From positions 1 to 64,000 of the forward strand of contig JAJFJQ010000073.1 in NCBI GenBank assembly GCA_021773835.1: a stretch of DNA of 64,000 nt, in the 5' to 3' direction. Shown here piece by piece: positions 52,479 to 62,212 of this stretch (the stretch's first letter is position 1; each line of letters starts with the position of its first letter). This stretch comes from Gammaproteobacteria bacterium (GTDB taxonomy: Bacteria; Pseudomonadota; Gammaproteobacteria; Ga0077536). Position numbers and translations under genes: made by a program. The notes under the pieces are model-generated. The model was not told the DNA's origin and made no database searches. It saw only the letters and a list, made by a program, of their open reading frames with translations.

Positions 52479-52976
52479 TCACAGTTCCCTTAAATACCTA
52501 AACAGTGAGCGTGATGATTTCGGCGGCTTGCCTTCGTTTTGTTCTTTTCTCGCATGACGCACGAGTCGACGTAGTTTTTGCCGATCCGCACTTGGGAAAC
52601 GCGCGAGGACGGCATCGATCTCGGGCTCGCCGCCCGCCACCAACTCATCGCGCCAAGCCTCCAGCTTGTGAAATTCCGTTACATCTTCACGCACTGGATG
52701 TAGTACTTTATGCAGCGCTTGTTTTATCGCCTCGGCGTCCTCGTTCGCGATTAGACCGCCGAGGTAGCGTAGTTGTCGCTGAAGCGCGCCGCGGCTCATT
52801 TGTCGTGCATTACGAATTTCTTCGAGTAGTGTTTCCGAAAGCGGCAGCTTTACGAGGTATTTTTCTGGGAGCTCAGTTATTTCACGACCGAGATCTTGTA
52901 GCGCGCGTAGTTCGCGCTTGACCTGGCTTTTACTCTTTTCGTCTCCAGGATCCATTGTCGAACGGATACTGCTCAT
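52479..52976 (-). CDS. darP: DarP (YjgA), ribosome biogenesis factor
   Basis: 165 residues of the DUF615 family: KSQVKRELRALQDLGREITEL, then RGALQRQLRYLGGLIANED and RQKLRRLVRHARKEQNEGK. The family is helical and highly basic and helps 50S subunit maturation. The start at 52976 is not well supported; an ATG at 52955 (MDPGDEKSKSQVKRE) is an equally good choice. It follows the ribA gene by 11 bp on the minus strand. Confidence 0.88.
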   Translation of the reverse strand: MSSIRSTMDPGDEKSKSQVKRELRALQDLGREITELPEKYLVKLPLSETLLEEIRNARQMSRGALQRQLRYLGGLIANEDAEAIKQALHKVLHPVREDVTEFHKLEAWRDELVAGGEPEIDAVLARFPSADRQKLRRLVRHARKEQNEGKPPKSSRSLFRYLREL

Positions 52977-52987
52977 AAGTTGTATGT

Positions 52988-53809
52988 TTAGGGCTTGGTG
53001 AGATCGTTTTCGGAGAGTTCATGACCCCAGTCGCGCTTAGCCGCAAGATAGCGGCGATTCCATGCATTAACGCCAATAACGTGCTTAACCGGCGACACGT
53101 CGGTAAGCCCATGCGCGGTAAGGTCGTCGATCTTTTTCGGATTGTTGGTCAATAATCGAAACGGTCGCTTACCAACAAAGTAGTGGAGCAGGGCAGCGGC
53201 ATCAGTGAAGTCGCGCGAATCGTCTGGTAATCCGAGGGAGCGGTTGGCCTGGTAGGTGTTTTCGCCGGCATCCTGCAGCAAGTAGGTTGCGGCCTTGGCC
53301 CACAATCCGATCCCGCGCCCCTCGTGACCGGACATGTAGATGACAAGTCCCCCTTCCTCGTCTCGGTCAATACGGTCGAGTGCGGAGATGAACTGTGGTC
53401 CGCATTCACAGCGCTGGGAACCGAATACATCGCCGGTAAGACAACTCGAATGTACCCGCACCAGCGGGTTTTGACTTTTTTCTAGGTCGCCGATGAGCAA
53501 CACACTGTTCACCGCCATGCTTGAGGCAAGCATCGAAAATAGCCGTTGCCCACCTTGCTTACTCAAGTCACGTGCAAGCTCTTCGACTTTTGCTAACTCT
53601 GTACTCCGTACTGTGGCGTACCATTGAGCCGTGATCTCGACGTCGCCAAGTTGCAATGGTAGCGGGATCGGCCCGAGGATATTGATAGCGAGTTCGCCGT
53701 CGATCGGTGCCTCATTGATCGGAAGTTCGCGACCGTTTGAATCGATCCGGATGAGCTTGTGTTCGTCCGCTAAGCGTTGCCGAACGGTTGGATTGAGATA
53801 GGTAAACAT
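52988..53809 (-). CDS. ribA: GTP cyclohydrolase II
   Basis: 273 residues. The zinc site is SSCLTGDVFGSQRCECG with three cysteines (about 123-136) and the catalytic core is YMSGHEGRGIGL, with LLTNNPKKIDDL near the C-terminus. GTP cyclohydrolase II makes the first riboflavin precursor from GTP. The N-terminal 90 residues are longer than in E. coli RibA (196 residues), but the fused DHBP-synthase domain is not apparent. It may be a second copy; a luciferase-like flavoenzyme lies 24 bp upstream and darP 11 bp downstream. Confidence 0.85.
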   Translation of the reverse strand: MFTYLNPTVRQRLADEHKLIRIDSNGRELPINEAPIDGELAINILGPIPLPLQLGDVEITAQWYATVRSTELAKVEELARDLSKQGGQRLFSMLASSMAVNSVLLIGDLEKSQNPLVRVHSSCLTGDVFGSQRCECGPQFISALDRIDRDEEGGLVIYMSGHEGRGIGLWAKAATYLLQDAGENTYQANRSLGLPDDSRDFTDAAALLHYFVGKRPFRLLTNNPKKIDDLTAHGLTDVSPVKHVIGVNAWNRRYLAAKRDWGHELSENDLTKP

Positions 53810-53833
53810 TGGGTCAATTCATTATCTATGCAT

Positions 53834-54757
53834 TTAACGGCGTGAATCATTAACCGAGGCGAGTAGCGCCACAGTCCGATCGAAGCTGTCGGCTTCGAGC
53901 GTAAATATTGCAGCCATGAAATCTGTGACGCCAATGTCACGCAATCGTTCGATTCTTTCACGCACCTGACCCTCGTTACCGACGATGGCGAGCTCCGTCG
54001 GGTCCGCTACGCCTTCGCGATCGAGCATCGCCCGGTAACTTGGTAGGCGTCCGTACAGTGCTAGGGGCTCCGATAGCGCTTGTCTAATTGCATCCGGCTT
54101 ATCCGTAACGACCACCGGGAAGCCACCAACGACCAATGGGCTCGGCTTGCCCGCCGCAAACGCGGCGTTGGTAAGACGTTTTACGATATGTTGCTCCATC
54201 GTTTTCGGTCCTACCATCCAAGTATTGGTGCCATCTGCATACGTACCGGCTAATTTCAGCATCACCGGCCCCAGCGCCGCAAGTACGACCGGCGGCGGTG
54301 GCGCATCTGGCGCTTCGAGCGCAATGTCTTGAACGTGGTAGTGATCGCCCGCATAGGTCACGGTGTCTCCCCGAAGCAGCGGCATTAGGATCTCAAGATA
54401 TTCGCGCATGTGACGGGCTGGTTGCGCATAAGAAAGGCCATGCAGATGTTCGATAACAACTTTATGTGATACGCCGATCCCAAGCGTAAAGCGTCCTGCG
54501 GTGGCGGCGGCGGCAGTTAACGCGTGCTGTGCGATGGCGATCGGGTGTCGCGGGTACGACGGTGTGACGGCCGTGCCGACCCCGATGCGGTCGGTTTCTC
54601 GACCGGCAATCGCCAGCGCCGTGATCGCGTCATGCGCACGAATATTCGCCATCCAGAGGTTATCGAGCCCCGCGGCTTCAACTTGTTTTGCAATCGCAAC
54701 GATAGTGTCGATCGGATGAGCCACTCGGTCCGAACCCAGCATGATACCGATGCGCAT
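53834..54757 (-). CDS. LLM-class (possibly F420-dependent) oxidoreductase
   Basis: 307 residues. Signatures: MRIGIMLGSDRV, AGLDNLWMANIRAHDAITAL, RIGVGTAVTPSYPRHPIAIA and RFTLGIGVSHKVVIEHLHG, then LAALGPVMLKLAG. It resembles a luciferase-like subgroup usually annotated F420-dependent. The 3' end lies 24 bp from the ribA start on the same strand. Cofactor and substrate are not determined. Confidence 0.82.
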   Translation of the reverse strand: MRIGIMLGSDRVAHPIDTIVAIAKQVEAAGLDNLWMANIRAHDAITALAIAGRETDRIGVGTAVTPSYPRHPIAIAQHALTAAAATAGRFTLGIGVSHKVVIEHLHGLSYAQPARHMREYLEILMPLLRGDTVTYAGDHYHVQDIALEAPDAPPPPVVLAALGPVMLKLAGTYADGTNTWMVGPKTMEQHIVKRLTNAAFAAGKPSPLVVGGFPVVVTDKPDAIRQALSEPLALYGRLPSYRAMLDREGVADPTELAIVGNEGQVRERIERLRDIGVTDFMAAIFTLEADSFDRTVALLASVNDSRR

Positions 54758-54822
54758 GGGGATGTTCTCCGTAAACGATGTTTTCTGAACGAAACGCTAA
54801 TGATAACAGCGTCTGAACGTTC

Positions 54823-55662
54823 TCAACTGGGCGTGTCACCTTTGAGCGTTACCCGATACATGGTGCGTTGATGACCGTGGTAGTCATTTAAGGCGTTATG
54901 TTGCGCGCAGCGGTTGTCCCAGATCGCAACTGATCCCGGATACCAATGAAATCGGCATTGCCATTCCTCACGTTGCTGTTGTGCGTAGAGGTATTGCAGT
55001 AACGGCCGACTCTCGGCTGGCGTCATTCCTTCGATATGCATCGTATGGGCGTCGCTACAGTAGAGTGCTTTGCGCTTAGTCTCGGGGTGCGTGCGTACGA
55101 TTGGATGCGACGCCGTGGTGACAATATCCGTAGTGTCCTTCGGACGATCGGCGATCCGATGGACTCGAGTGACGGCCGCGTCTGGCTTCTCGGAACTATT
55201 AACCCCACGCAGGCCTTCCAACAACCTTTTCATTCCATCGGACAGCGACTCATAGGCGAGATACATATTCGCAAACAGTGTATCGCCCCCAACTTCCGGC
55301 ACCTCGACCGCATAGAGTAGGGAGCCCATCGGTGGTAACTCGAGGTAGCTTGTGTCGGTGTGCCAGAGCCCACCAAAATTAATCTTCTCGTCCGGTTTCT
55401 TCGCGACCTCGACGACTTCCGGATGTTTTTCCATACCTTTTACGAACGGGTAATAACCGATCTCGCCGAATCGCCGGGAGATGTTGACCAACGTTTCGGG
55501 CGTTAACGATTGGTCGCGGAAAAATAATACTAAATGTTCAAGCCACGCGCGGCGGAGCTCCGCGATCGTGTCATCTGGCAGATGAGTCGCCAAATCGACA
55601 CCGCTGATTTCAGCACCGATCGCGGGCGTCAGGGGTGTTACTGTGATGGTGTCGTAGCGCAT
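54823..55662 (-). CDS. TauD/TfdA-family 2-oxoglutarate dioxygenase
   Basis: 279 residues: N-terminal ITVTPLTPAIGAEISGVDL, iron ligands H and D in LWHTDTSYLELPP (about 101 and 103), the distal His in CAQHNALNDYHG (about 255) and the 2-oxoglutarate Arg in RTMYRVTLKGD. It may act on an alkylsulfonate, aryl ether or carnitine-like substrate; none is indicated. It lies four bases downstream of the cupin gene, so they are co-transcribed. Confidence 0.87.
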   Translation of the reverse strand: MRYDTITVTPLTPAIGAEISGVDLATHLPDDTIAELRRAWLEHLVLFFRDQSLTPETLVNISRRFGEIGYYPFVKGMEKHPEVVEVAKKPDEKINFGGLWHTDTSYLELPPMGSLLYAVEVPEVGGDTLFANMYLAYESLSDGMKRLLEGLRGVNSSEKPDAAVTRVHRIADRPKDTTDIVTTASHPIVRTHPETKRKALYCSDAHTMHIEGMTPAESRPLLQYLYAQQQREEWQCRFHWYPGSVAIWDNRCAQHNALNDYHGHQRTMYRVTLKGDTPS

Positions 55663-55666
55663 GATC

Positions 55667-56176
55667 TCATTCGATCTTCTCGCGTTTGAAACCCGCGTGT
55701 TCGACTAAGGTGTCGGCTTCGCCGCCCGGAAGCCAAATGACAACAGCCTTGACCGGCACGTCGGAAAGAACGCTGTGGCGGACCGTGTCACCAGGATTGA
55801 CATAGCCGAGGTCACCTGGATTTAACCGGTAGGTTTTTCCGTTGACTTCGTGCCCCAAGATCCCCTCGACAACGTAGAAGATTTCAAGGCTGCCATGCGG
55901 ATGAGACTCGCCTTCACCGTATTCCACGGGAAGGTTGAGTTCGCCAACTTCGATGTCGCTGCGCCCGAGATTCGATTCGTCAAGCAGCATTCTTATCGTC
56001 ACTGGTCCCAGCACTAGGTTTTCAGTGCCGCTACTGGCGGCGTTGTAAGCGACGTTCGATTTGGCGTGCTTGCTTGTCGTGTGATCACCGTCGGCGACGG
56101 CGGTGCCGCTCGACAGGCCAATTACCGTGGCAAGCATCAAACCGCGTGTCAAATTGCTTGGCATAAGATTTTTCAT
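55667..56176 (-). CDS. Exported cupin protein
   Basis: 169 residues with a signal peptide (GLMLATVIGLSSGTAVA) and one cupin: GESHPHGSLEIFYVVEGILG as first motif and VNPGDTVRHSVL as second, giving His and Glu ligands. The start at 56176 is set by GGAG eight bases upstream; the frame is open to 56230. It is followed at four bases by the TauD-like gene. Periplasmic cupins can bind metals or act as hydrolase-like enzymes; the role here is unknown. Confidence 0.8.
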   Translation of the reverse strand: MKNLMPSNLTRGLMLATVIGLSSGTAVADGDHTTSKHAKSNVAYNAASSGTENLVLGPVTIRMLLDESNLGRSDIEVGELNLPVEYGEGESHPHGSLEIFYVVEGILGHEVNGKTYRLNPGDLGYVNPGDTVRHSVLSDVPVKAVVIWLPGGEADTLVEHAGFKREKIE

Positions 56177-56257
56177 AAGATGCGCTCCATTCAAATCATG
56201 ACTCTGTTGCAGTATCGATTGTCCATACACATGACGCCGTTGTATTTAAGGTTCGTC

Positions 56258-57022
56258 TTATGGGCCGATTAGCAGTTCTTGTAGCCGTCGCTGTTTCGAG
56301 GGCGTTATTCCCACACCATCTCGCAGGTAAATTGTAATCGATCCAAATTCGCTTTCCATCGCGTTGATGGCGGCCAACAGATATTCAGGGTTTGCAGCCA
56401 TGACAATTCTAATCGCTTCAGCGTCCGCGGTGTCGGCAAAAAAATCAACCTTCTCGATCCGACCTTGGGTCATTGCATAGTCTTTTGCAATGGCGTCGGT
56501 CGGGGCGTTAAGGGCGAGTAACACGATGGCCGCGATCATGCCCGTGCGATCCTTGCCGCTGGTGCAGTGAAAGATAGCAGGCGCCGCGCCAGGCTCAATC
56601 AAGTCATCGATAATGCGACGGTAGTCCTCGGTGTGTTCTAGGGCGAGCGCCCGGTACTGTCTAAGCATTGCGGTGTAACTCGCGTCGGCATCATACTCGC
56701 CCGCATTGATCGCATTGAACATCGGCAAGGTATCGCGGGGTAGGAATGCGCGGTTAAGCTGCTTAACCCGGGCGTGTTGCGGCAAACAATTTGGCGCACG
56801 TTCGCGCTCTTCCCGGCTGCGCAGGTCAATGACCGTCTCGATACCAAGTTGGTGCAGCCGCTCGCAATCCAGCGAGCTTAAATTTGACAGCCTATCGGAT
56901 CGATAAAATACGCCGAACCGAGTTTCGCCGAACGGCGTTGGTATTCCACCCAAATCCCGAAAGTTGCGTGTCCCGTCGAGGTCGATAGACCGCTGAGGCT
57001 TGCTATTTGTCTGGTCATCCAT
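56258..57022 (-). CDS. Tyrosine-protein phosphatase family (PTP-like)
   Basis: 254 residues from the ATG at 57022. RNFRDLGGIPTPFG near the start and the signature HCTSGKDRTGMIAAIVLLAL (about 152-171) with the CX5R loop show a protein or phosphoinositide phosphatase of the bacterial MptpB/LipA-like family. The GTG at 57097 would add 25 residues but no ribosome site supports either. The upstream region is shared with the SRP RNA promoter. Confidence 0.83.
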   Translation of the reverse strand: MDDQTNSKPQRSIDLDGTRNFRDLGGIPTPFGETRFGVFYRSDRLSNLSSLDCERLHQLGIETVIDLRSREERERAPNCLPQHARVKQLNRAFLPRDTLPMFNAINAGEYDADASYTAMLRQYRALALEHTEDYRRIIDDLIEPGAAPAIFHCTSGKDRTGMIAAIVLLALNAPTDAIAKDYAMTQGRIEKVDFFADTADAEAIRIVMAANPEYLLAAINAMESEFGSITIYLRDGVGITPSKQRRLQELLIGP

Positions 57023-57099
57023 CGCTGTTATTAACAATTGCTCTACTGTATTAAAAGGTTTGCACCGAATCATATTCGCAAATTGCTGCCCGAACACTT

Positions 57100-57105
57100 T
57101 ACAAT
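57100..57105 (+). promoter_or_regulatory. Candidate -10 box of the SRP RNA
   Basis: TACAAT ends 12 bases before the mapped start of the RNA helix, the expected distance. A -35 box is not clear: TTCGCA at 57075-57080 would give a 19-bp spacer. Confidence 0.35.
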
Positions 57106-57117
57106 ACTCACCTCAAT

Positions 57118-57226
57118 GGTGGCCGTGCCGGTCCCCTCGCGACGTTAAACTACGAACCCCGCCAGGCCCGGAAGGGAGCAACGGTAGTGGTAGCGCGGGC
57201 GCCGAGGTGCGGCTGGCACAGCCGCC
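57118..57226 (+). ncRNA. ffs: Signal recognition particle RNA (4.5S)
   Basis: The apical domain IV motif CCAGGCCCGGAAGGGAGCA (57162-57180) is the conserved Ffh-binding part of bacterial SRP RNA. The closing helix pairs the 5' strand GGTGGCCGTGCCGG with the 3' strand CTGGCACAGCCGCC, giving about 109 nt, near the E. coli 4.5S length of 114. It lies 107 bp upstream of dnaX, a usual place in proteobacteria. Ends are estimated from the helix and may shift by a few bases. Confidence 0.88.
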
Positions 57227-57333
57227 GCCCTCTATTGATAATTGCCAATTGCTCGTTCTGCAAAAGCATTAGGGCTTGAGGCGTCGAACTATCGACGGCA
57301 AGGCAACTGCGTTGGGACGGCGTAAACAGATCT

Positions 57334-59007
57334 ATGAGTTATCAGGTTCTCGCAAGAAAGTGGCGGCCGCGCAACTTCGATCAAGTTGTGGGGCAGGGAC
57401 ACGTGCTGCGTGCCTTGGTAAATGCGCTGGATTCCGATCGTCTCCATCATGCTTATCTCTTCACAGGTACAAGAGGCGTTGGAAAAACATCCCTTGCGCG
57501 CGTGCTCGCGAAAGCACTCAACTGTGACACGGGCGTTAGTAGCGCACCCTGCGGTGAGTGTTCCTCGTGTCAGGAGATCGACGAAGGGCGCTTTGTTGAT
57601 TTAATCGAAGTTGATGCCGCGTCCCGAACGAAGGTTGATGAAACACGGGATCTACTCGATAACGTGCAATATGCGCCCACCCGCGGCCGCTACAAGGTTT
57701 ACCTCATAGACGAGGTGCATATGTTTTCAACGCACTCGTTTAACGCGTTGTTGAAAACTTTGGAGGAACCGCCACCGCACGTTAAATTTCTGCTTGCCAC
57801 AACCGACCCCAAAAAACTTCCGGTCACAATCCTCTCGCGTTGCCTCCAATTTAACTTGAAGCGGATCACGGTTGACCAATTGATCGACCGATTGCGCCTG
57901 GTCGTCGATGCCGAGGGTGTTCAAGCGGATGAGGGGTCGTTAGACTTGATAGCGCATGCCGCCGACGGCAGCGTACGTGATTCATTGAGTTTGCTCGACC
58001 AGGCAATTGCCTATGGTGCCGGTGAGTTACGCCAAGCAGAAGTGGCGGTCATGCTCGGTACTATTGCGACGGCTGATATCACAGCCATTGTCGAAAAACT
58101 GAGCGACAATGATGGCGCCGGACTCATCTCGCTTGCACGTGAACTCGCCGAAAGCGCACCTGATTACCATCATGTTCTAGGTGAATTATTGTCCTTGTTA
58201 CGGCGGGTTGCGGTGTTTCAGGCGCTTGCCGACGACGCATCCGCACTAGATGAAGGTAGCGATGTTGTTGATTTAGCCGAACGCCTAAGCCCCGAAGATT
58301 GCCAATTATTCTATCAGATTGGGCTCATCGGCCGCCGCGATTTATCGTTGGCTCCAGATCCGCAGTCAGGATTTGAGATGGTGCTGTTACGTATGCTCGC
58401 CTTTCGGCCGATGCAAGCTGAGTCTTCAGCAACCGGACGTGAGGCATCGACGAAAGCGTCGAAGCGAAATGTTTCGTCATCACCAGTGTCGAGCGGGAAG
58501 GCGGCCGCATCAGATGGGCGGGTCACGCCGGCTGCCGCCTCCTTGCCGGCGTTGGCACCGGAGAGCCCCGCTAAGGTAACCGCAGTACCATCAAATACGG
58601 ATCTGAGTGTGCCCGCGACGGATTCGAAAAGCGGTGAACTTGATTGGAACGACATGGTGTCTAAGTTGGAATTACCCGGGCTCGTTCGCGAACTTGCACG
58701 GAATGCTGCGTTAAAGTCTTATAACGGAAGAATTGTGGAATTATTACTCGAACCGCAGCATGAGAATTTAAGCGGCGATCGCCTGATACAAGGGTTGGAG
58801 GCGGCATTAAAAGAACAGCTCAATGCCGATATTCGGATTCGCGTGGCGCTTGAAGGCCAAGCGGAACTCGATACCCCATCGAAACGTATGAGTGAAGCGG
58901 AGAAAGCACGCCAACGTGAAGCGGAGCGTGTGATCGAGGCGGATCCGACGATCCAGTCGTTGCAAAATCAATTTGGCGCAACAATTGAACGGGTTGATCC
59001 CAAGTAA
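57334..59007 (+). CDS. dnaX: DNA polymerase III subunits gamma/tau
   Basis: 557 residues. MSYQVLARKWRPRNFDQVVG is the invariant start; Walker A GTRGVGKTSLAR (about 44-55), zinc cysteines in LNCDTGVSSAPCGECSSC (about 64-79), DEVHMF (about 128) and the SRC motif complete the clamp-loader ATPase. From about 370 a Ser/Ala-rich linker leads to the tau-specific C-terminal domain (about 430-557). No clear slippery site for producing gamma was noticed. First protein gene of the dnaX-ybaB-recR cluster. Confidence 0.93.
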   Translation: MSYQVLARKWRPRNFDQVVGQGHVLRALVNALDSDRLHHAYLFTGTRGVGKTSLARVLAKALNCDTGVSSAPCGECSSCQEIDEGRFVDLIEVDAASRTKVDETRDLLDNVQYAPTRGRYKVYLIDEVHMFSTHSFNALLKTLEEPPPHVKFLLATTDPKKLPVTILSRCLQFNLKRITVDQLIDRLRLVVDAEGVQADEGSLDLIAHAADGSVRDSLSLLDQAIAYGAGELRQAEVAVMLGTIATADITAIVEKLSDNDGAGLISLARELAESAPDYHHVLGELLSLLRRVAVFQALADDASALDEGSDVVDLAERLSPEDCQLFYQIGLIGRRDLSLAPDPQSGFEMVLLRMLAFRPMQAESSATGREASTKASKRNVSSSPVSSGKAAASDGRVTPAAASLPALAPESPAKVTAVPSNTDLSVPATDSKSGELDWNDMVSKLELPGLVRELARNAALKSYNGRIVELLLEPQHENLSGDRLIQGLEAALKEQLNADIRIRVALEGQAELDTPSKRMSEAEKARQREAERVIEADPTIQSLQNQFGATIERVDPK

Positions 59008-59086
59008 ACGTGAGATGTCGGATGATTTTGGCGACATGAGCAAGATCTATATTGAATATTACAGACTTAAGGGTTGAGCATTGCAG

Positions 59087-59410
59087 ATGAAAGGCGCACT
59101 TGGAAACATCATGAAACAGGCGCAGCGCATGCAGGAGGATATGGAGCGCGCGCAGGCCGAATTGGCCGCGACAGAGGTCGGTGGGGAATCTGGCGGCGGT
59201 ATGGTTAAGGTCACGATGCTCGGTAATCGTGATATTAAATCAGTCAAAATTGACCCGGTTCTGCTATCCGACGACGTCACGATGCTCGAGGATCTCGTTG
59301 CCGCAGCGATGAATGATGCAACGCGCAAAGTCGAGGCCTTAAGTAAGGAAAAACTTTCCGGGATGACCGCGGGTCTTAATCTTCCGCCAGGATTTAAACT
59401 TCCCTTCTAA
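59087..59410 (+). CDS. ybaB: YbaB/EbfC nucleoid-associated protein
   Basis: 107 residues matching Yba[21 protein letters not shown], then [20 protein letters not shown] and [19 protein letters not shown]. YbaB forms dimers that bind DNA and affects transcription or repair. The ATG at 59087 is used; a TTG at 59081 is in frame. Gene order dnaX-ybaB-recR is conserved. Confidence 0.92.
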   Translation: MKGALGNIMKQAQRMQEDMERAQAELAATEVGGESGGGMVKVTMLGNRDIKSVKIDPVLLSDDVTMLEDLVAAAMNDATRKVEALSKEKLSGMTAGLNLPPGFKLPF

Positions 59411-59511
59411 TTAACCGCAAATCTGCGGTCGTTCGATCGTGTGATCGGCCAAACCTATAATCTGCTGTAAGCTTAAGCCTTAACTCGCAACGCATCGTCG
59501 GAGGGGCATCT

Positions 59512-60108
59512 GTGTCCGAGCAACCGCTGCTGGAGCAGCTCATTGAGGCATTACAGTGCCAACCTGGTATCGGTCCGAGATCGGCCCAACGTATCGCCTA
59601 CCAGTTGCTCGAACGTGACCGCGATCGCGGACTGAAACTTGCTCGAGTTATTGCACAGGCGATGAACGATATCGGCCAGTGCGGCTCATGCCGCACCTTT
59701 ACCGAGGCGGAGCTGTGTCGCATCTGTGCCTCGCATTCGCGCGACGGCTCGATCCTGTGCGTTGTTGAAAGCCCGATGGACGTCGCCTCGATCGATCAGG
59801 CGGCTGATTATCGCGGAAAGTACTTCGTCCTAATGGGACACTTATCGCCGATTGACGGGATAACGCCGGAGACCTTGGGTCTGCACATTCTTGAGCAACG
59901 CCTCCAGCGCGGGGAGGTGAGTGAACTCATCGTTGCGACGGGTACGACCATGGAAGGCGAGGCAACCGCGCATTATTTAAAGGAAATTGCGGCCCGGGCT
60001 GACGTCCGTGCGACGCGAATTGCCTATGGCGTACCGATGGGTGGAGAGCTTGAGTATGTCGATGGCTCGACCTTGTCGCATGCGATTTCTAGCCGACGAG
60101 AGTATTGA
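59512..60108 (+). CDS. recR: Recombination mediator RecR
   Basis: 198 residues. The N-terminal helix-hairpin-helix GIGPRSAQRIAYQLL, the zinc finger CGSCRTFTEAELCRIC and the Toprim motif ILCVVESPMDVASID are present, with ATGTTMEGEATAHYL in the C-terminal half. RecR acts with RecFO to load RecA on gapped DNA. The GTG start at 59512 has GGAGG 7-11 bases upstream. Confidence 0.93.
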   Translation: MSEQPLLEQLIEALQCQPGIGPRSAQRIAYQLLERDRDRGLKLARVIAQAMNDIGQCGSCRTFTEAELCRICASHSRDGSILCVVESPMDVASIDQAADYRGKYFVLMGHLSPIDGITPETLGLHILEQRLQRGEVSELIVATGTTMEGEATAHYLKEIAARADVRATRIAYGVPMGGELEYVDGSTLSHAISSRREY

Positions 60109-60179
60109 GTCTCTAAGCAAAACAAGCCGGCGCTATGCGCTCGGCAACGAATCGGTAGTGTGGCCTCGAGGTTAACATC

Positions 60180-60728
60180 ATGGAATTTGCGCAAACGAAT
60201 CTTGTCTGGATTGATCTGGAAATGACCGGCCTCAACCCCGATACCGACTGCATCATCGAAATCGCAACGATAGTCACCGATCAACACATCGAGGAATCGA
60301 TTGAAGGTCCAGTGCTTGCAATCCATCAGTCCGACGATGTACTAGCCGCGATGGATGAATGGAATACTGCCCATCACGGCAAATCCGGTCTCACCGAACG
60401 CGTGCGAGAGAGCGTTGTCACGACTGCTGCGGCCGAGCGCGAAACAGTAGCATTCTTGAGCAAATGGGTCCCGGCTGGTGCCTCACCAATGTGCGGCAAT
60501 AGTATCTGCCAGGATCGGCGATTCCTCTACAAATACATGCCGGCGTTAGCAGAGTTTTTCCACTATCGGAACCTAGACGTCAGCACACTGAAGGAACTTG
60601 CCAAGCGCTGGTCGCCGAGCATGGCGCCGTTTAAAAAATCCGGTGCTCATCTAGCGATGGATGATATCCGCGAATCGATCGGGGAGTTGCGTCATTATCG
60701 CCAACACTTTCTAAAACTCGATGGCTGA
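60180..60728 (+). CDS. orn: Oligoribonuclease
   Basis: 182 residues of the DEDDh exonuclease: [14 protein letters not shown] (acidic pair), [16 protein letters not shown] and [19 protein letters not shown] (final acidic with His). Orn degrades dinucleotides and small RNA fragments to nucleotides and clears pGpG. Its stop codon overlaps the start of the downstream nnr gene by 8 bp. Confidence 0.93.
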   Translation: MEFAQTNLVWIDLEMTGLNPDTDCIIEIATIVTDQHIEESIEGPVLAIHQSDDVLAAMDEWNTAHHGKSGLTERVRESVVTTAAAERETVAFLSKWVPAGASPMCGNSICQDRRFLYKYMPALAEFFHYRNLDVSTLKELAKRWSPSMAPFKKSGAHLAMDDIRESIGELRHYRQHFLKLDG

Positions 60729-62196
60729 ACCGATGTTGCCCGCGGCACTTTATGACGCAGCCGGGGTGCGCGCGTTAGACCGGGCAGCAATTGACGGTTT
60801 GGGGCTGAGCGCCCATACATTGATGTTGCGGGCAGCGGCTGCCGTATTGCGCCGCTTAGAAACTGAATGGTCGGCGATCAGGCACATTACGATTGTCTGT
60901 GGTATCGGAAATAACGCAGGCGATGGCTATGCGCTGGCTAGCTTGGCGCAACGCGCAGGTTACGTCGTGAACGTGGTGCAGGTTGGTAGCACTGACGGAC
61001 TTGGCGAGGCTGCCCGATCATTTCTCGACACGCTGCTCGCTGCAGGCCTGCATCTTGGTGACGATTTCAGTGCCATCGATAGCGCCGAGTTGATTGTTGA
61101 TGCGCTATTCGGGATCGGCCTGGGACGGCCAGTTGCGGGCGATTTCGCAGCAGCGATAAGTCGCATCAACCGGTCCACGGTGCCTGTCGTCAGTGTCGAT
61201 ATGCCCTCGGGGATCAGCGCCGATACCGGATCTCGTATGGGAACGGCAGTGCACGCCACACTCACCGTGACCTTCATTGCTCTGAAGCTGGGTTTGTTTA
61301 CCGGGGACGGTCCAGACTACACAGGCGCCATCGAATTCGATGACTTAGAACTGGCGGATCTCAACACTACAAACGCTGTACCCACAGCGACAGTGTTCAC
61401 GGAGAATGATGTCGCCGGCATTTTGCAGCCGCGGGCCCGCACTGCCCACAAAGGTGACAATGGGCATGTGCTAATTTGCGGCGGCTCGCCTGGGTACGTT
61501 GGCGCGGTTCAGTTAGCCGGCGCCGCAGCGGCGCGAGCGGGCGCAGGCCTTGTTAGCATCGCTACGCACCCAGCCCTGGCGCAGGTTGCAAACTCGTCGC
61601 GACCCGAGCTAATGGTGCACGCGGTGGAGACGGCCGCGCAACTCGGTGCGTTGATCGAGCGGGTCGATGTTGTCGCCATTGGACCTGGGCTTGGTCAATC
61701 CGATTGGGCGATGGGTTTGTTTGCGACCGCGCTGAGTGCTAAGCGACCTTTGGTGGTTGATGCTGACGCGCTCAATTTGCTCGCGCAAGAGCCGAGCGTC
61801 CGCAACGATTGGATCTTGACCCCGCACCCCGGGGAAGCCGCGCGACTGTTAGCAACAAGCACCAGTGAGATCCAAACCGATCGATTGACGGCCGCAAACG
61901 CCTTGCAACAAAAATACGGCGGTGTGGTGGTCTTAAAGGGCGCTGGCTCAATTGTGCATGACGGTAAGCTGCCGGTAGTCCTTCGTGCCGGCAACCCTGG
62001 GATGGGTAGCGGTGGCATGGGCGACGTTCTGACAGGGCTCATCGCCGCGCTGGTCGCGCAGGGTTTTGCGCTCGACGATGCCGCGCGGATTGGCGCATGT
62101 GTACATGCAAATGCGGCCGATCGGGCCGCATTTGATGGCGAACGCGGCTTACTCGCGAGCGATCTATTGCCGTATATACGCGCGCTGCTGAACTGA
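60721..62196 (+). CDS. nnr: Bifunctional NAD(P)H-hydrate repair enzyme
   Basis: 491 residues. N-terminal epimerase YjeF_N (about 1-215): [18 protein letters not shown] and [15 protein letters not shown]-terminal ADP-dependent dehydratase (about 230-490): [30 protein letters not shown] and [18 protein letters not shown]. The enzyme repairs hydrated NADH and NADPH. It is coupled to orn by overlap and followed after 16 bp by tsaE, an order seen in many gammaproteobacteria. Confidence 0.92.
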   Translation: MAEPMLPAALYDAAGVRALDRAAIDGLGLSAHTLMLRAAAAVLRRLETEWSAIRHITIVCGIGNNAGDGYALASLAQRAGYVVNVVQVGSTDGLGEAARSFLDTLLAAGLHLGDDFSAIDSAELIVDALFGIGLGRPVAGDFAAAISRINRSTVPVVSVDMPSGISADTGSRMGTAVHATLTVTFIALKLGLFTGDGPDYTGAIEFDDLELADLNTTNAVPTATVFTENDVAGILQPRARTAHKGDNGHVLICGGSPGYVGAVQLAGAAAARAGAGLVSIATHPALAQVANSSRPELMVHAVETAAQLGALIERVDVVAIGPGLGQSDWAMGLFATALSAKRPLVVDADALNLLAQEPSVRNDWILTPHPGEAARLLATSTSEIQTDRLTAANALQQKYGGVVVLKGAGSIVHDGKLPVVLRAGNPGMGSGGMGDVLTGLIAALVAQGFALDDAARIGACVHANAADRAAFDGERGLLASDLLPYIRALLN

Positions 62197-62212
62197 TAGA
62201 CGTTGCTGCTCA

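Noticed and set aside
57810-57830. Programmed frameshift site for DnaX gamma
   Set aside because: The A-run is in the conserved ATPase region (DPKKLP), far upstream of where gamma would end, and no stimulatory structure was evident.
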